A DNA stretch of 50,624 nt from Aestuariivivens sediminicola (GTDB taxonomy: Bacteria; Bacteroidota; Bacteroidia; Flavobacteriales; Flavobacteriaceae): positions 1-50,624 of the forward strand of contig NZ_JAKMCM010000009.1 in assembly GCF_022662015.1 (NCBI RefSeq). Reading direction: 5' to 3'. Shown here one piece after another: positions 34,912 to 45,300 of the stretch. How positions within the stretch are numbered: the stretch's first letter is position 1; the number at the start of each line of letters is the position of its first letter. The notes beneath the pieces were generated by a model. That model made no database searches. It was not told the DNA's origin and saw only the letters and a program-made list of their open reading frames with translations. The translations under genes were made by a program, and so were the position numbers.

Positions 34912-36948
34912 CTAAGGTACTTTTTCCAATAAGGCCTTGAATCTTGGTTCATCTCTCAGTGAGGCAAATTTAATATCCTGGCCCAAACCCCAAAAGAAGA
35001 GCCCTTGCCCTCCAACTTCATAATCCTTTTCTAACCATTTCAAGGTATTCTCGACATCGCCCAAACCCATATAAATAGTAGCTATCATATAAGGTGGCAC
35101 ATAGACCAATTCATTTTTATTTAATTGGTATTCCAATATTTTTTTTGCCTTCTCACGCTCTCCCACCATGCCATAGCAATATCCTAACATCCAGTTGGTA
35201 TGAGAGGCTACACTTCTTGATGTATATAATTTTATAGCTTCATCATATTTTCCAAGACCAGACAAATTTGAAGCTTTCATCCATAATAACATATTATCAT
35301 CTGGGAACCGTTTTAAACCATCATCTATCAAATCTATAGCCTTTTGAAATTCTCTCATATAGTAGTAGGCCTGTCCCATATCGCCAATGTATTTAGTGGA
35401 TAAAGGATCTAATTTTAATACCTTATTGAAATTCGCTTCCATTAACTCCAAATTACCTTCAAATGTATAGATCCATGCTAATTTATTGTAAGCACCAACA
35501 TAACTCGGGTTAATTTCAATAGCCTTTTTAAGGTAAAGAATGGCGGTTTCCTTTTCGTATTTGTAATAGCTAATAGCACCCAGTGCTCCAAATGTTCCTC
35601 CATCGTTAGAATTAATGGCTAAGGCTTTCAATGCAGGTGTTGAAGCCTGTTCCAGCATTTTTTTGGGGGACTCCCTTCCCCAAAAAATATATTCAAGATA
35701 CGTTTCGGCGACACCTACATAAGCGCGACAAAACTGAGGATCCAAATCTATTGCCCTTTGAAATAAGGCCTCGGCCTTTTTTAACTCCTCAACCTTTCCC
35801 CCACCTCTATGCAGGAACATTTGGGCTTCCTTAAACGCCGTGTACGCCTCTGGATTATTAGTTGGCTCGTTACTTAATCGTGACTCTTCAGTGTCACTCA
35901 ATGTTATTTTCAGGGCATTTGCAATAGCCTTCGAGACATTGCTTTGTATTTTAAATATTTGAACCAAAGTATTATCATAAGTATCAGCCCATAAATTTTT
36001 ATTACTGGCCGCATCAACCAAATTGGCATTTATGCGGACCTGATTCTTGTCCAGGCGAACACTTCCCTCCAAAATATAATTCACTCCTAACTCTTCTGCA
36101 ATGTCTTTTATGGGTTTATCGGTTCCTTTATAATGCATGGCAGAGGCCCTGGAAATGACTTGAATATGCTGAATTTTTGAAAGATGGGTAATGATATCTT
36201 CAGTTATACCATCGGTAAAAATATTGGATTCACTACTGTTATTCATATCAGCAAAAGGAAGTACGGCCAATGTTGGTTCCTTCAATTCAAAATCCTCACT
36301 TGGTCTTTTCATGATGAAATACATAAGAACGAGGATAATCAATGATAGAAAGATGAGCGAGTAAATGCTCTTCTTACGATAACTTTTATAAACTTCGGAA
36401 TCCTTGGGTTTTGTTTTCCCCTTTAAAGAATTTTTTTCAGGTATTACAAGGCTTTCGTTACTTACGGCAAAAATTGGAATCACCTTGTTCACATTTTTAA
36501 ATTCAACTGAATCGATAAAACGTGTCGTTATATCCCTCTGATTTCTAATTTGGTCATTCACCTTATCCGAAATCAAGATACTCCCTGCAACTGCCAAAGA
36601 CTCTATTCGGGAAGCAATATTAACGGCATCTCCAATGATATCTGAATCTGTTCTTATAATATCACCGACATGCACACCAATTCTAATAGGAACAGCGGGT
36701 TCTTCGTTGAAAGCCCTTTGCATTTCAATACCACATTTTATGGCTTCGACAGAACTTCTAAAAATACTTAAAGTACCATCACCAAAATATTGTATAAGTT
36801 CCCCATTATACTTACTTGTAACCGTATCAAAAATTTCTCGATGCTTGGCTCTAATAAGCATAGCTTGCTTTTCGTCGTCCTGCATTAAAGAGGTATACCC
36901 TTCAATATCCGTAAACATAATCGCAACAAGTTGTCTATGCTGTGCCAT
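34912..36948 (-). CDS. Class III nucleotide cyclase with TolB-like domain and TPRs
   Basis: A 678-residue protein from the ATG at 36948 (MAQHRQLVAIMFTDIEGYT). An N-terminal class III cyclase domain (1-165) has metal ligands Asp14 and Asp57 (GDG), and Asn110 and Arg114 for transition-state contacts. The position that is Lys in adenylate cyclases is Gln53, so base specificity is uncertain. One membrane helix (about 205-222) follows, then a TolB/FlgO-like domain (TLAVLPFADMNN through DIAEELGVNYILEGSVR) and C-terminal TPRs (about 360-665). It is divergent from a sigma54 activator that has a cyclic-nucleotide-binding domain, the likely receiver of its product. The same architecture is frequent in Bacteroidota and proteobacteria. 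Confidence 0.9.
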   Translation of the reverse strand: MAQHRQLVAIMFTDIEGYTSLMQDDEKQAMLIRAKHREIFDTVTSKYNGELIQYFGDGTLSIFRSSVEAIKCGIEMQRAFNEEPAVPIRIGVHVGDIIRTDSDIIGDAVNIASRIESLAVAGSILISDKVNDQIRNQRDITTRFIDSVEFKNVNKVIPIFAVSNESLVIPEKNSLKGKTKPKDSEVYKSYRKKSIYSLIFLSLIILVLMYFIMKRPSEDFELKEPTLAVLPFADMNNSSESNIFTDGITEDIITHLSKIQHIQVISRASAMHYKGTDKPIKDIAEELGVNYILEGSVRLDKNQVRINANLVDAASNKNLWADTYDNTLVQIFKIQSNVSKAIANALKITLSDTEESRLSNEPTNNPEAYTAFKEAQMFLHRGGGKVEELKKAEALFQRAIDLDPQFCRAYVGVAETYLEYIFWGRESPKKMLEQASTPALKALAINSNDGGTFGALGAISYYKYEKETAILYLKKAIEINPSYVGAYNKLAWIYTFEGNLELMEANFNKVLKLDPLSTKYIGDMGQAYYYMREFQKAIDLIDDGLKRFPDDNMLLWMKASNLSGLGKYDEAIKLYTSRSVASHTNWMLGYCYGMVGEREKAKKILEYQLNKNELVYVPPYMIATIYMGLGDVENTLKWLEKDYEVGGQGLFFWGLGQDIKFASLRDEPRFKALLEKVP

Positions 36949-37069
36949 AATTATCTCAATGATTCTCAACTAATTTAAATAAATATCTTCAAAAAATGCT
37001 TCTTTTAAAATACCAATATTAAATACCTCTGTAATAATTTTTATCTTTAGCCTTACAATACACAGGATA

Positions 37070-38914
37070 ATGTCCAATATGGTATCGATAGAACGCGCAG
37101 AATTTTTATCTAAAATCCCCTTTTTTTCAGAAGTATCAAAAGCCTCTTTAGTAAAACTAAGCGATCACATTTCTGAAGAGACCTATGTGAAAAATGAAAC
37201 CGTTTTTAAAAAGGGGGATGAGGGACATGCCATGTATGTTATTGCAAACGGAGCTGTTAAAGTTCATGACAAGGAACATATTTATCATACTTTCGAATCC
37301 GGTCATTGTTTTGGTGAATATGCCTTAATAGATAATGACACACGCTCGGCATCCATAACAGCTTTAGAACATACAAGAGTACTGAAAATTGAGCGTGCTC
37401 ATTTTATGGAATTAATGAAATCCGACAGTGGTTTTGCACAGGGTATTTTAGCAGTAATGATTAAGCGTCATCGCGAACTGGATGCCATTCAGGAACGATT
37501 GGCTTCTTCTAAACAAGCTGTTGAAATGGCAAATAGTCAATTAAATGGTCTTATAAATGGTGCTATGGATGCCATTATCATGTTTGATAGCCAGTATAAA
37601 ATAGTCCTGACCAATGCATCTGCCAACAAACTCCTGGAAAATGAGGACACTAAGCATAGAAACCTACTCTTTTTTTTGGCTGAAGAAAGTGCGCGTATGT
37701 TGCAGGATATTGTGAGCTCGGAAACTTCGAAAGGATCAACCAACACCTATCTTCCCAATATTATTAAAGTCATTGGGTCAAATGAGACAGAAACCATTAA
37801 TGAAGGCACCATCAGTACCTATGGCAATGATGATCATACCTATTATACACTCATTTTAAGAAATATTGAGGATCGGATTAATGCGGAGGAAACCATTACA
37901 TTACTTACTAAAAAGACAGAATACTTAGAGGAAGAAATTCAAGAATTAACAAGTAGTTACGGTATTATTGCCGAGGATCAAAGTATGAAATCTGTTTTAA
38001 ACCTGATCCATCAGGTTGCAAAAACAGATGCTACTGTATTGATTCAAGGTGAAACCGGAACCGGAAAGGAACTGGTTGCCAGAGCGATTCATAAGGAGAG
38101 TAAACGAAATGATAAACCACTGATTCGTATAAACTGTGGTGCCATACCCGCTAACCTTATTGAAAGTGAACTATTTGGACATGAGAAAGGTGCTTTCACC
38201 GGAGCCACCGCAAGTAGAAAAGGACGCTTTTTACTGGCTGACAAAGGCACCATATTTCTCGATGAAATTGGAGAATTGCCCCTAGATCTTCAGCCAAAAT
38301 TATTGAGAATTATACAAGAGGGTGAATTCGACCCTGTAGGAAGTTCGGAAACTCTGAAAGTTGACGTTCGCATTATTGCAGCCACCCATAGAAATCTTTT
38401 GGAGTTTTCTAAAGCCGGGAAGTTTAGAGAAGATTTGTATTACCGTCTGAATGTGTTTCCTATTGAAGTCCCTCCTTTAAGACATAGAGGAAATGACATT
38501 CATTACATTGCAGAAGAAATGATAAATCAGTTTTCAAAAAAACTGAATAAACCACAGATTACCCTGAGTGATAACGATAAAACAATTTTAAAATCCTATC
38601 ATTGGCCCGGTAATGTACGTGAGCTTCAGAATTTAATTGAACGCGCAGTGATCGTTTCTCAAAATGGAATAATTAACTGGCAGTCCATTATACCGAATGA
38701 GCGCTCTGAAACAAAGCTGTCCAGTGAAACTGCGACGGACCAAATTCTAAGCGCAAAGCAATTAATTGCACTGGAGAAAGAAAACATTTTAAAGGCCCTA
38801 AAACAAACGCGATGGAAAATTTCGGGAAAAAACGGTGCAGCCGAACTTTTACAAATCCCTCCTACAACATTGGCATCAAAAATAAAGGCATTACAGATTG
38901 AAAGGCCTGTATAA
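37070..38914 (+). CDS. Sigma54 activator with cyclic-nucleotide-binding domain
   Basis: A 614-residue NtrC-class enhancer-binding protein. In order: a cNMP-binding domain (about 14-125) with the phosphate-binding cassette [15 protein letters not shown] containing Glu83 and Arg92, both needed for cAMP or cGMP; a PAS-like segment (about 158-270); a coiled linker; a sigma54 AAA+ domain with Walker A GETGTGKE (327-334) and the GAFTGA loop (374-379); and a Fis-type helix-turn-helix at the end ([20 protein letters not shown]). There is no receiver domain, so cyclic nucleotide is the probable signal. It is divergent from a class III cyclase (101 bp from its annotated frame). Downstream lie paired palindromes and a -24/-12 promoter. 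Confidence 0.93.
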   Translation: MSNMVSIERAEFLSKIPFFSEVSKASLVKLSDHISEETYVKNETVFKKGDEGHAMYVIANGAVKVHDKEHIYHTFESGHCFGEYALIDNDTRSASITALEHTRVLKIERAHFMELMKSDSGFAQGILAVMIKRHRELDAIQERLASSKQAVEMANSQLNGLINGAMDAIIMFDSQYKIVLTNASANKLLENEDTKHRNLLFFLAEESARMLQDIVSSETSKGSTNTYLPNIIKVIGSNETETINEGTISTYGNDDHTYYTLILRNIEDRINAEETITLLTKKTEYLEEEIQELTSSYGIIAEDQSMKSVLNLIHQVAKTDATVLIQGETGTGKELVARAIHKESKRNDKPLIRINCGAIPANLIESELFGHEKGAFTGATASRKGRFLLADKGTIFLDEIGELPLDLQPKLLRIIQEGEFDPVGSSETLKVDVRIIAATHRNLLEFSKAGKFREDLYYRLNVFPIEVPPLRHRGNDIHYIAEEMINQFSKKLNKPQITLSDNDKTILKSYHWPGNVRELQNLIERAVIVSQNGIINWQSIIPNERSETKLSSETATDQILSAKQLIALEKENILKALKQTRWKISGKNGAAELLQIPPTTLASKIKALQIERPV

Positions 38915-38954
38915 AATTTTTTATATCCATTTTAGCGTACCACCACGAAGAATC

Positions 38955-38990
38955 TCACGATATTTCGTGAATTACAAACGAAACTTCGTT
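38955..38990. promoter_or_regulatory. Paired palindromes, putative enhancer sites for the sigma54 activator
   Basis: TCACGA-N4-TCGTGA (38955-38970) and AACGAA-N2-TTCGTT (38977-38990) share ACGA/TCGT half-sites. Their centres are 21 bp apart, two helical turns, and they lie about 80-110 bp upstream of the -24/-12 promoter. A further ACGAA half-site occurs at 38945. This is the layout expected for enhancer binding by the neighbouring Fis-type HTH. Confidence 0.6.
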
Positions 38991-39066
38991 AAATCATGAT
39001 TTCTCGGAGGTAAACTTTATTCTTCTTTAGGATCTAAGCATCTGGTTTTTAATTATTTAAAATTAA

Positions 39067-39082
39067 TGGCACGGCACATGCT
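39067..39082 (+). promoter_or_regulatory. Sigma54 (-24/-12) promoter of the osmC-like gene
   Basis: TGGCACGGCACATGCT matches TGGCACG-N4-TTGC(A/T) at every consensus position but one (A for the first T of TTGC), with GG and GC at correct spacing. The start site would be about 39093, giving a leader of about 41 nt. It stands directly downstream of a sigma54 activator gene. Confidence 0.72.
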
Positions 39083-39133
39083 AATATAATGTCAAACATT
39101 TAAAAATCATTTAACAGTTAAAAATTTAAACAC

Positions 39134-39688
39134 ATGATTCCAACAGCAAACGTAAAAAATGGAGTAAACGTAGATCAATTAGTTGATACTATTGGTGCCG
39201 TACAACAGGATCCAGAATTGGCCAAGTTTGAGTTTAGGGCAAAAAACAATTGGATAGACGGCGGTCACTGCGTATCCAGCATTAAAAGTTTTTATGGTGT
39301 GGGCGCAGAAGACAGTTCAAGAGAGGAGCCTTTCACTATGGAATGCAGTCATCCCCAGGTCCTGTTGGGAAATGATGAAGCAGCCACTCCTCCGGAAGTT
39401 GTGTTACATTCCCTGGCATCCTGTCTAACCGGTGCAATGGTATATCACGCAGCCGCGAATGGTATCACTATCGAAGGAGCAGAGTCCTCCATTAGTGGAG
39501 GGATGGACTTACAAGGGTTTTTAGGACTAAAACCAGAAATACGTAAAGGTTTTAACGGAATTAAATTTACCTTAAAAGTAAAGTCTGATGCCACAACAGA
39601 GCAACTTGATTATTTGGCCAGGTTTTCACCTGTATTCGATATGATCAGAAATCCCACTCCCGTTTCAATTGAAATTGAAAAGGTTTAG
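39134..39688 (+). CDS. OsmC family protein with a single family cysteine
   Basis: A 184-residue OsmC/Ohr-like protein, a family that reduces organic hydroperoxides through two cysteines. SLASCLTGAMVYHAAANGI carries the first family cysteine (Cys97), but the second position, normally Cys in a C-P-V-type motif, reads Ser165 (FSPVFDM). Two other cysteines (46 and 71) lie outside the family positions. Classical two-cysteine peroxidase chemistry is therefore doubtful; redox sensing or thiol transfer is possible. The gene has a near-consensus sigma54 promoter and upstream palindromes, and appears to be the target of the cNMP-binding activator next door. Confidence 0.9.
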   Translation: MIPTANVKNGVNVDQLVDTIGAVQQDPELAKFEFRAKNNWIDGGHCVSSIKSFYGVGAEDSSREEPFTMECSHPQVLLGNDEAATPPEVVLHSLASCLTGAMVYHAAANGITIEGAESSISGGMDLQGFLGLKPEIRKGFNGIKFTLKVKSDATTEQLDYLARFSPVFDMIRNPTPVSIEIEKV

Positions 39689-39875
39689 ATAAGGTTTGAT
39701 ACACGGCAACTTACTTTTAAGAGCTTATTTTTATTGATCATTAAAATCTGTATATCAGGTATCAAATAGACTGAAATCGTGGGAAGCGAAAGAATTCGAA
39801 TTACTCAAGAGAGGTAAAAGTAACATTGATACTTTAAAAATCATTTAGACAACATTGTATAGCCAGTCCATTTTT

Positions 39876-39906
39876 TTTGTAATTTAATGTTATACAAGTA
39901 TCTTTA
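39876..39906 (+). promoter_or_regulatory. Promoter of the cytochrome-DsrE operon
   Basis: TTTG at 39876-39879 and TATCTTTA at 39899-39906 are 19 bp apart, one mismatch from the flavobacterial consensus. Transcription would begin near 39913, leaving a leader of over 100 nt. Otherwise the 360-bp gap 39689-40050 shows no gene. Confidence 0.5.
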
Positions 39907-40050
39907 AGCATAGATTTTACCTGAATATTGAAATTCTAGCCTTCGGAATTGTAATCATACCCCAGATTTATAACAAACTAAACAAGCTGTTGTTTCCTCA
40001 AATCATTAAAGGATTCAATGTTATGCATGTATTTCATAGCGTATTATCAG

Positions 40051-41082
40051 ATGGAACTATTTCATTCTTATAAAAAAATAATAAAACCGATACTCATCTA
40101 TTTTGGAGCCTTAATGGTTCTGGCCATTGGTGTTGCCCTGTATTGCTACGGGGCCATACCGAGGGACCTGTTCAAAAGCAAATATGCCCCTTCCAAAATA
40201 TATTACATGAATTATGATATCGCTGTTCTGAACGACACAAAAGATAATGATCTGTTAAAATACGGATATGAACTTTTTTCGAATACACCGCAGTATATTG
40301 GTCCGGACAATGGCAATGAAAACATGGTCTATCAAGGCAATCGCCTGGCCTGTAAAAATTGTCATTTAGGTTTGGGTACTAAACCTTATTCGGCTCCTCT
40401 AATTGGAATTATTCAACGTTTTCCGCAATATCGGGGCAGGGAAAACAAAATAGGTACTATTGAAGAGCGTGTAAACGGTTGTATGGAGCGGAGTATGAAT
40501 GGCAAGATGCTACCCGAAGACAGTAAAGAAATGAGAGGTATCATTGCCTATCTCGAATGGCTTAGTCGCTATGCGCCGGATGACGGTAAAATAAAGGGAA
40601 CCGGTTTCTTGAAAATTAAAATTCCTGAAAGAGCGGTAGATTTAAATCATGGAAGATCAGTTTTTGAAAAACATTGTATAGTTTGTCACGGAAAAGATGG
40701 ACAAGGATTAATGCGTGAAGATGGATCTGCTTATGAATATCCCCCGCTATGGGGCGATAACTCATACAACAACGGTGCGGGGATGACAAGAGTTATAACT
40801 GCAGCTCAATTTATAAAAGGTAATATGCCTTTTGGAACAACTTATGATGCCCCTATATTAACAGATGAAGAGGCGTATGATGTGGCTGGATTTATTAATT
40901 CACAAAACCGTCCAAAAAAGGCCAATCCGGAAAAAGATTTCCCTGACTTAAAGAAGAAACCGGTTTCCACACCTTATCCTCCATTTGCGGATAACTTCCC
41001 TATTGAACAACACAAAATGGGGCCATTTCAACCCATTATGAATTATTATAAACAAAAATTTAAAATCACTAAAACCAAGTAA
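40051..41082 (+). CDS. TsdA-like dihaem cytochrome c
   Basis: A membrane-anchored dihaem cytochrome c, 343 residues from the ATG at 40051. One N-terminal helix (about 12-32) anchors it facing the periplasm. Haem sites are CKNCH at 101-105 and CIVCH at 209-213. The region FPQYRGRENKIGTIEERVNGCMERSMNG closely resembles thiosulfate dehydrogenase TsdA, and Cys144 corresponds to the unusual cysteine haem ligand of that enzyme; Met259 (KGNMPFG) is a candidate ligand of haem 2. TsdA links thiosulfate and tetrathionate. Two exported DsrE-like genes follow, supporting sulfur chemistry. An ATG at 40018 is an alternative start. Confidence 0.87.
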   Translation: MELFHSYKKIIKPILIYFGALMVLAIGVALYCYGAIPRDLFKSKYAPSKIYYMNYDIAVLNDTKDNDLLKYGYELFSNTPQYIGPDNGNENMVYQGNRLACKNCHLGLGTKPYSAPLIGIIQRFPQYRGRENKIGTIEERVNGCMERSMNGKMLPEDSKEMRGIIAYLEWLSRYAPDDGKIKGTGFLKIKIPERAVDLNHGRSVFEKHCIVCHGKDGQGLMREDGSAYEYPPLWGDNSYNNGAGMTRVITAAQFIKGNMPFGTTYDAPILTDEEAYDVAGFINSQNRPKKANPEKDFPDLKKKPVSTPYPPFADNFPIEQHKMGPFQPIMNYYKQKFKITKTK

Positions 41083-41084
41083 TT

Positions 41085-41762
41085 ATGAAAACAATGAAGA
41101 ACAATTCAAGACGACAATTTTTAGGAGCTCTAGCACTTGGAGCAACTGCCAGCACCATTTCATTGCTGTCCAATCCGATGTATGCCGAGACCACCATCTT
41201 TAACGACTCCAAAATGAAGGAAGCGGAAGATTGGTTTGATAAAATTAAGGGCTCCCAAAGGGTTGTTTTTGACGGCTCTACACCACATATGGGACTTCCA
41301 ATTCTTTGGAACTGGGCATTTTACCTTTCTAACAATGGGACAGATGTACCCGATAGCGATATGACCGCGATGTCGGTATTGCGTCATACAGGCTTATGTA
41401 TCGCGTTTAAAGATGAGTTATGGGCAAAGTATAAGCTGGGGGAAGTTTTTGGTGTAAAAGATTACACAGGTGAATTTGCTGTACGGAATCCGTATTACGA
41501 ACCAAAAGATGGCGATTACCCTATTAACGGTCCGGGAGGATTAAAAAGCCAGGCCGAAAGGGGTGCTATGTTCTGTGCCTGCGATTTGGCTACCAAAGTA
41601 TATAGTAACAAAGTTGCTGAAAGCATGGGTCTAAATCCTGAGGAAGTATATGAAGAATGGGTGAATGGCGTCCTAGATGAAGTTAAACTGGTTCCGTCGG
41701 GTGTTTGGGCACTTGCCAGAGCTCAAGCAAAAGGATGTGGCTATATATTTGCCGGTGAATAA
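41085..41762 (+). CDS. Tat-exported DsrE-like protein
   Basis: A 225-residue protein with a twin-arginine signal (NNSRRQFLGALALGATAS). The mature part contains FDGSTPHMGLPILWNWAFYLSNNG and RHTGLCIAFKDELWAKY. The C-terminal GAMFCACDLATKVYSNKVAE to LVPSGVWALARAQAKGCGYIFAGE resembles the end of DsrE-fold proteins. Cysteines in LCIAF, FCAC and GCGY are candidates for carrying sulfur, although Tat export would also suit a cofactor-bearing protein. It starts 2 bp after the cytochrome stop and ends 16 bp before the second DsrE-like gene, so all three form one operon. Confidence 0.75.
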   Translation: MKTMKNNSRRQFLGALALGATASTISLLSNPMYAETTIFNDSKMKEAEDWFDKIKGSQRVVFDGSTPHMGLPILWNWAFYLSNNGTDVPDSDMTAMSVLRHTGLCIAFKDELWAKYKLGEVFGVKDYTGEFAVRNPYYEPKDGDYPINGPGGLKSQAERGAMFCACDLATKVYSNKVAESMGLNPEEVYEEWVNGVLDEVKLVPSGVWALARAQAKGCGYIFAGE

Positions 41763-41778
41763 TATAATTCTCAAAACG

Positions 41779-42192
41779 ATGAAATTCATATCAAACATAG
41801 TGTGGGCTTTACTATTTTCTACAATTTGCCTAGCCCAGGAAAAGCCGGTTAAAATCGTTTTCGATGTGACCAGCTCAAATACTAAAGTTCATGAATCGAC
41901 CATAAGGCACGTAAAAGCAATGTCCAATGCCTATCCGGATTCGAAATTCGAGGTGGTCATGTACAGTGGCGCCATGGATATGGTTTTAAAAGACAAATCG
42001 GTTGTCGCGGAGGACTTAGAGATGCTTGCCAATAAAGACAATATCGATTTTGTAATATGCCAGGGCACCATGAAACGACATGATGTCGATTCTGACGACT
42101 TAATATCGGGGGTTAGAAGTGTCCCTGATGGTATTCTTGAAATTATTGAAAAACAAAAAGAAGGCTGGGGTTATATAAAAGAAAGCCAGTAA
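41779..42192 (+). CDS. Exported DsrE family protein
   Basis: A 137-residue protein with a Sec signal peptide (MKFISNIVWALLFSTICLAQ) and a DsrE/DsrF-like alpha/beta domain: KPVKIVFDVTSSNTKVHESTIRHVKAM, FEVVMYSGAMDMVLKDK, IDFVICQGTMKRHDV, ISGVRSVPDGILEIIEKQKEGWGYIKES. A cysteine in FVICQGT sits where DsrE proteins carry their sulfur-transfer cysteine. The true start is the ATG at 41779. Third gene of the TsdA-like operon; periplasmic. Confidence 0.82.
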   Translation: MKFISNIVWALLFSTICLAQEKPVKIVFDVTSSNTKVHESTIRHVKAMSNAYPDSKFEVVMYSGAMDMVLKDKSVVAEDLEMLANKDNIDFVICQGTMKRHDVDSDDLISGVRSVPDGILEIIEKQKEGWGYIKESQ

Positions 42193-42230
42193 TAATTTCA
42201 TGAACCGAATGTGACCTTGAGGTCATTTGT

Positions 42231-42323
42231 ATGTCATATTGAGCGCAGTTCATATGTTCTGTAATGGGAATATATAAGATTTCACCTGCAACTGTTAGGT
42301 GGGCACTGCGTTCTAAATGACAT
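42231..42323. repeat. Imperfect inverted-repeat element
   Basis: ATGTCATATTGAGCGCAGT (42231-42249) is the imperfect reverse complement of 42305-42323 (about 16 of 19 match), enclosing 55 bp that contains a CACCT/AGGTG hairpin. It resembles the short TGTCA-ended repeats often seen between flavobacterial genes. A decayed miniature element is possible. The 164-bp gap holds nothing else. Confidence 0.4.
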
Positions 42324-42356
42324 AATTTAGTTTTGTGATATTTTTATCCTTGAATG

Positions 42357-45300
42357 TTATTTTTTATCCAAGGTATTAACCATATCCCAATCCACTGGTG
42401 TTCCTGAAATAGTATATTCAGCAGATTTTGTGATAAAGTATTTAGCAACCAGGTCTTTAGGATTTTTACTGAGGACTTTATCGAATGCAGCTGAAGCTTT
42501 CGGAAAAGCCTTATTAAAAAAATGATCTAATCCTTTTTGAAAATCCTTAATGGTCTTTTTTTTCAAATCGATACTTTCATCATCGTCACCATCAAAGCAT
42601 TCGTAAACTCCTAGTGCTTCATGCTTTCCTTTTACCTTGACCTTACCTAAATAACGAAAATTAAAATCATCCTTATTATCAATCGTTGACATGCTGCTCT
42701 CGCTGATAACTATATTGGCGCCATAAAATTTCGAGGTCCCCTCAACACGTGAGGCTGTATTCACCGTATCCGCTATAATAGCAGTATCATTTCTATAACT
42801 ATCGCCTATAATACCCATAACCAAGGATCCCGTATGCATTCCCATACCCACCGAAATTGGCTCATAACCCTCTTTTTCCCTTCTTATATTGTAATCTATA
42901 ATTGTTTTCTGCATGGCAATTGCAGCCTGTAATGCATGACTTGCCTGCTCCGGAAAAAGGGCCATAATGCCATCTCCTAAATATTGATTTACAAAACCCT
43001 TATGCTGTTGGATCAAAGGTCCCATACGCCCAACATAGGCATTAACAAACTTAAAATTTTGCGTCGGTGTCATGGATTCCGACAATGTCGTGTAATCCCT
43101 GACATCCGTGAATAGGACAGTAACCTCTTTTTGAATATGATCGCCAAGAATAACATCGGTAATTGCTTCCCGTCCAACGGATTTTAAGAATTCAGATGGC
43201 ACAAACCTGCTTGTCGCCCTGTGGATACCATATAAATTTAAATGGGTTTTTATTCTGCTCAACAATTCATTTTTAGAAAATGGCTTTGTCAAATAATCAT
43301 TTGCTCCAACATTAAACCCTGTAACCAAATCACTTACCCTGTTTTTAGCCGTAAGTAAAACTATGGGAAGTTCACTACTAGAATACGTTTTTCGAATGGT
43401 CTCACACACTTCGTAACCCGACATATGCGGCATCATGATATCCAAAAGAATTAAATCGAAATCATGACCATTTTGAATACGTTCTAATGCCTCTTTTCCA
43501 CTTCCAACTTCAACTACATTATAACCGGCCACTGTTAAATGGTTTTCAAGTACCCTCCGATTAATCGGTTCGTCATCAACAATTAAAATCGTTAATTCGG
43601 AGGTTTTAACATCCAAGGCTAAAATATCTTCATTTTTACTTTCGACTGCATCCGTTCTAACACCTTGTACTACATCCTCCTCTTTTTGTTCCAAAGAATC
43701 ACGTGACTCCTGACTCAAAGGTAGTGTGAAACTAAATTCTGAACCCTGTCCCAAAGTAGATTCCACGTTAATTTCACCACCGTGAAGCTCCACCAATTGC
43801 TTCGTCACGGTTAATCCCAGGCCTGTACCTCCATAGGTTCTGGAAATGGATCCATCCCCTTGCTCAAAAGATTTAAAAATGGAATGAAACTGTTCTTTTG
43901 GAATTCCAATACCAGTATCAGAAACAGTAATTCTTAAATAGGCACCTTTCTTTACCGCATTAATCTCGACCGTACCCTTTTCCGTAAATTTAATGGCGTT
44001 GCCGACTAAATTATACAGGATCTGCTGGAGCCTATTCTCATCAGCAAGCACCAATGGAATCGTTTTACTAATAGCATTGATTAATTTAAGATTCTTATCT
44101 TTTGCCAGACCGCTCGAAACCTTCAGAACCAGCTCAGCAATAGGGAAAATATCTATGGACTGAATATTAAGAGATAAATCTTCATTCTTTAACTTAGAAA
44201 AGTCAAGAATATCGTTAACCAAATTAGAAAGGCGTTTTCCACTATTCGTGATCATATCCAGATTCTCTATGGCCTTTGGAGACATTTTACCCGCTACACC
44301 ATCCATTAATGATTCAGATAGACCAATAATACCATTTAATGGTGTTTTTAATTCGTGAGAGGTGTTTGCTAAAAACTGATCCTTAAGACGATCAACTTGT
44401 TTTAATCGGCCGATGATTTCGCGTTCCTGCCTTAATTTAATACTCTTCTGTCTAGACCGCCAATACAAACCTCCAACGAGTAATAATCCTATCGTCCCGA
44501 ATATCAAAAGGTTAACCTTATTACGTTGTTGACTAATATCTTTTGCGTAGCGTAATTCCTGTTCCGCCTTTTCTTTGTTAAACGCAATACTATCGGCAAG
44601 CTGTTGTTTCTCGAACTGATACTGCATTTCCTGACGTGTAATTTCTTGGGTTTTATCCTTATTGAACAGGGAGTCTTTTGCCTGTACGGATTGTTTAAAG
44701 TACTTTAAAGATTTGTTATAGTTCCCTAATTTTTCCCATACGATACTTAAACACTCACAAGCTTCTTTTTGAGCTATAAGTACACCCGATTCTTGAGCTA
44801 GTGCTAAACTCTTCTCACAGTCTTTTTTTGCTAGTTCATATTTGCCGAGCATTAAATAAGTCCCCCCTCCTCTATATAAATACGCTGAGATCAGTCCTTC
44901 CTTATCCCCAATCTCATTCTTAATGATTATGCCTTTATTCAAATAGTCCAGTGCCTTATCGTACATGCCTTGCTTATTGTATATTTCACCAATATTGTTA
45001 TAGGCACGGGTAATTCCTCTTTTATCACCTACCTCTTCAGCCAATGCTGCCGACTTCAATAAATTTTCGAGGGCCGCATCAAACTCATTCATATCGGAAT
45101 GAACAAGAGCAACATTGTTGTATGCATGCACCAAAGTGCGCTTATTGCCAATCTCCTGCTTCAATTTTAAGCTGTAACTGAGGTACTCCAATGCTTTAGT
45201 CTGGTTTTTCTGTCTTATATAGACATTACCGAGATTGTTAGTAAGTCTTGCTAAATTTTCCTTGTCATTTATCTCCTCTGAAATCTTTAATCCTTGAAGC

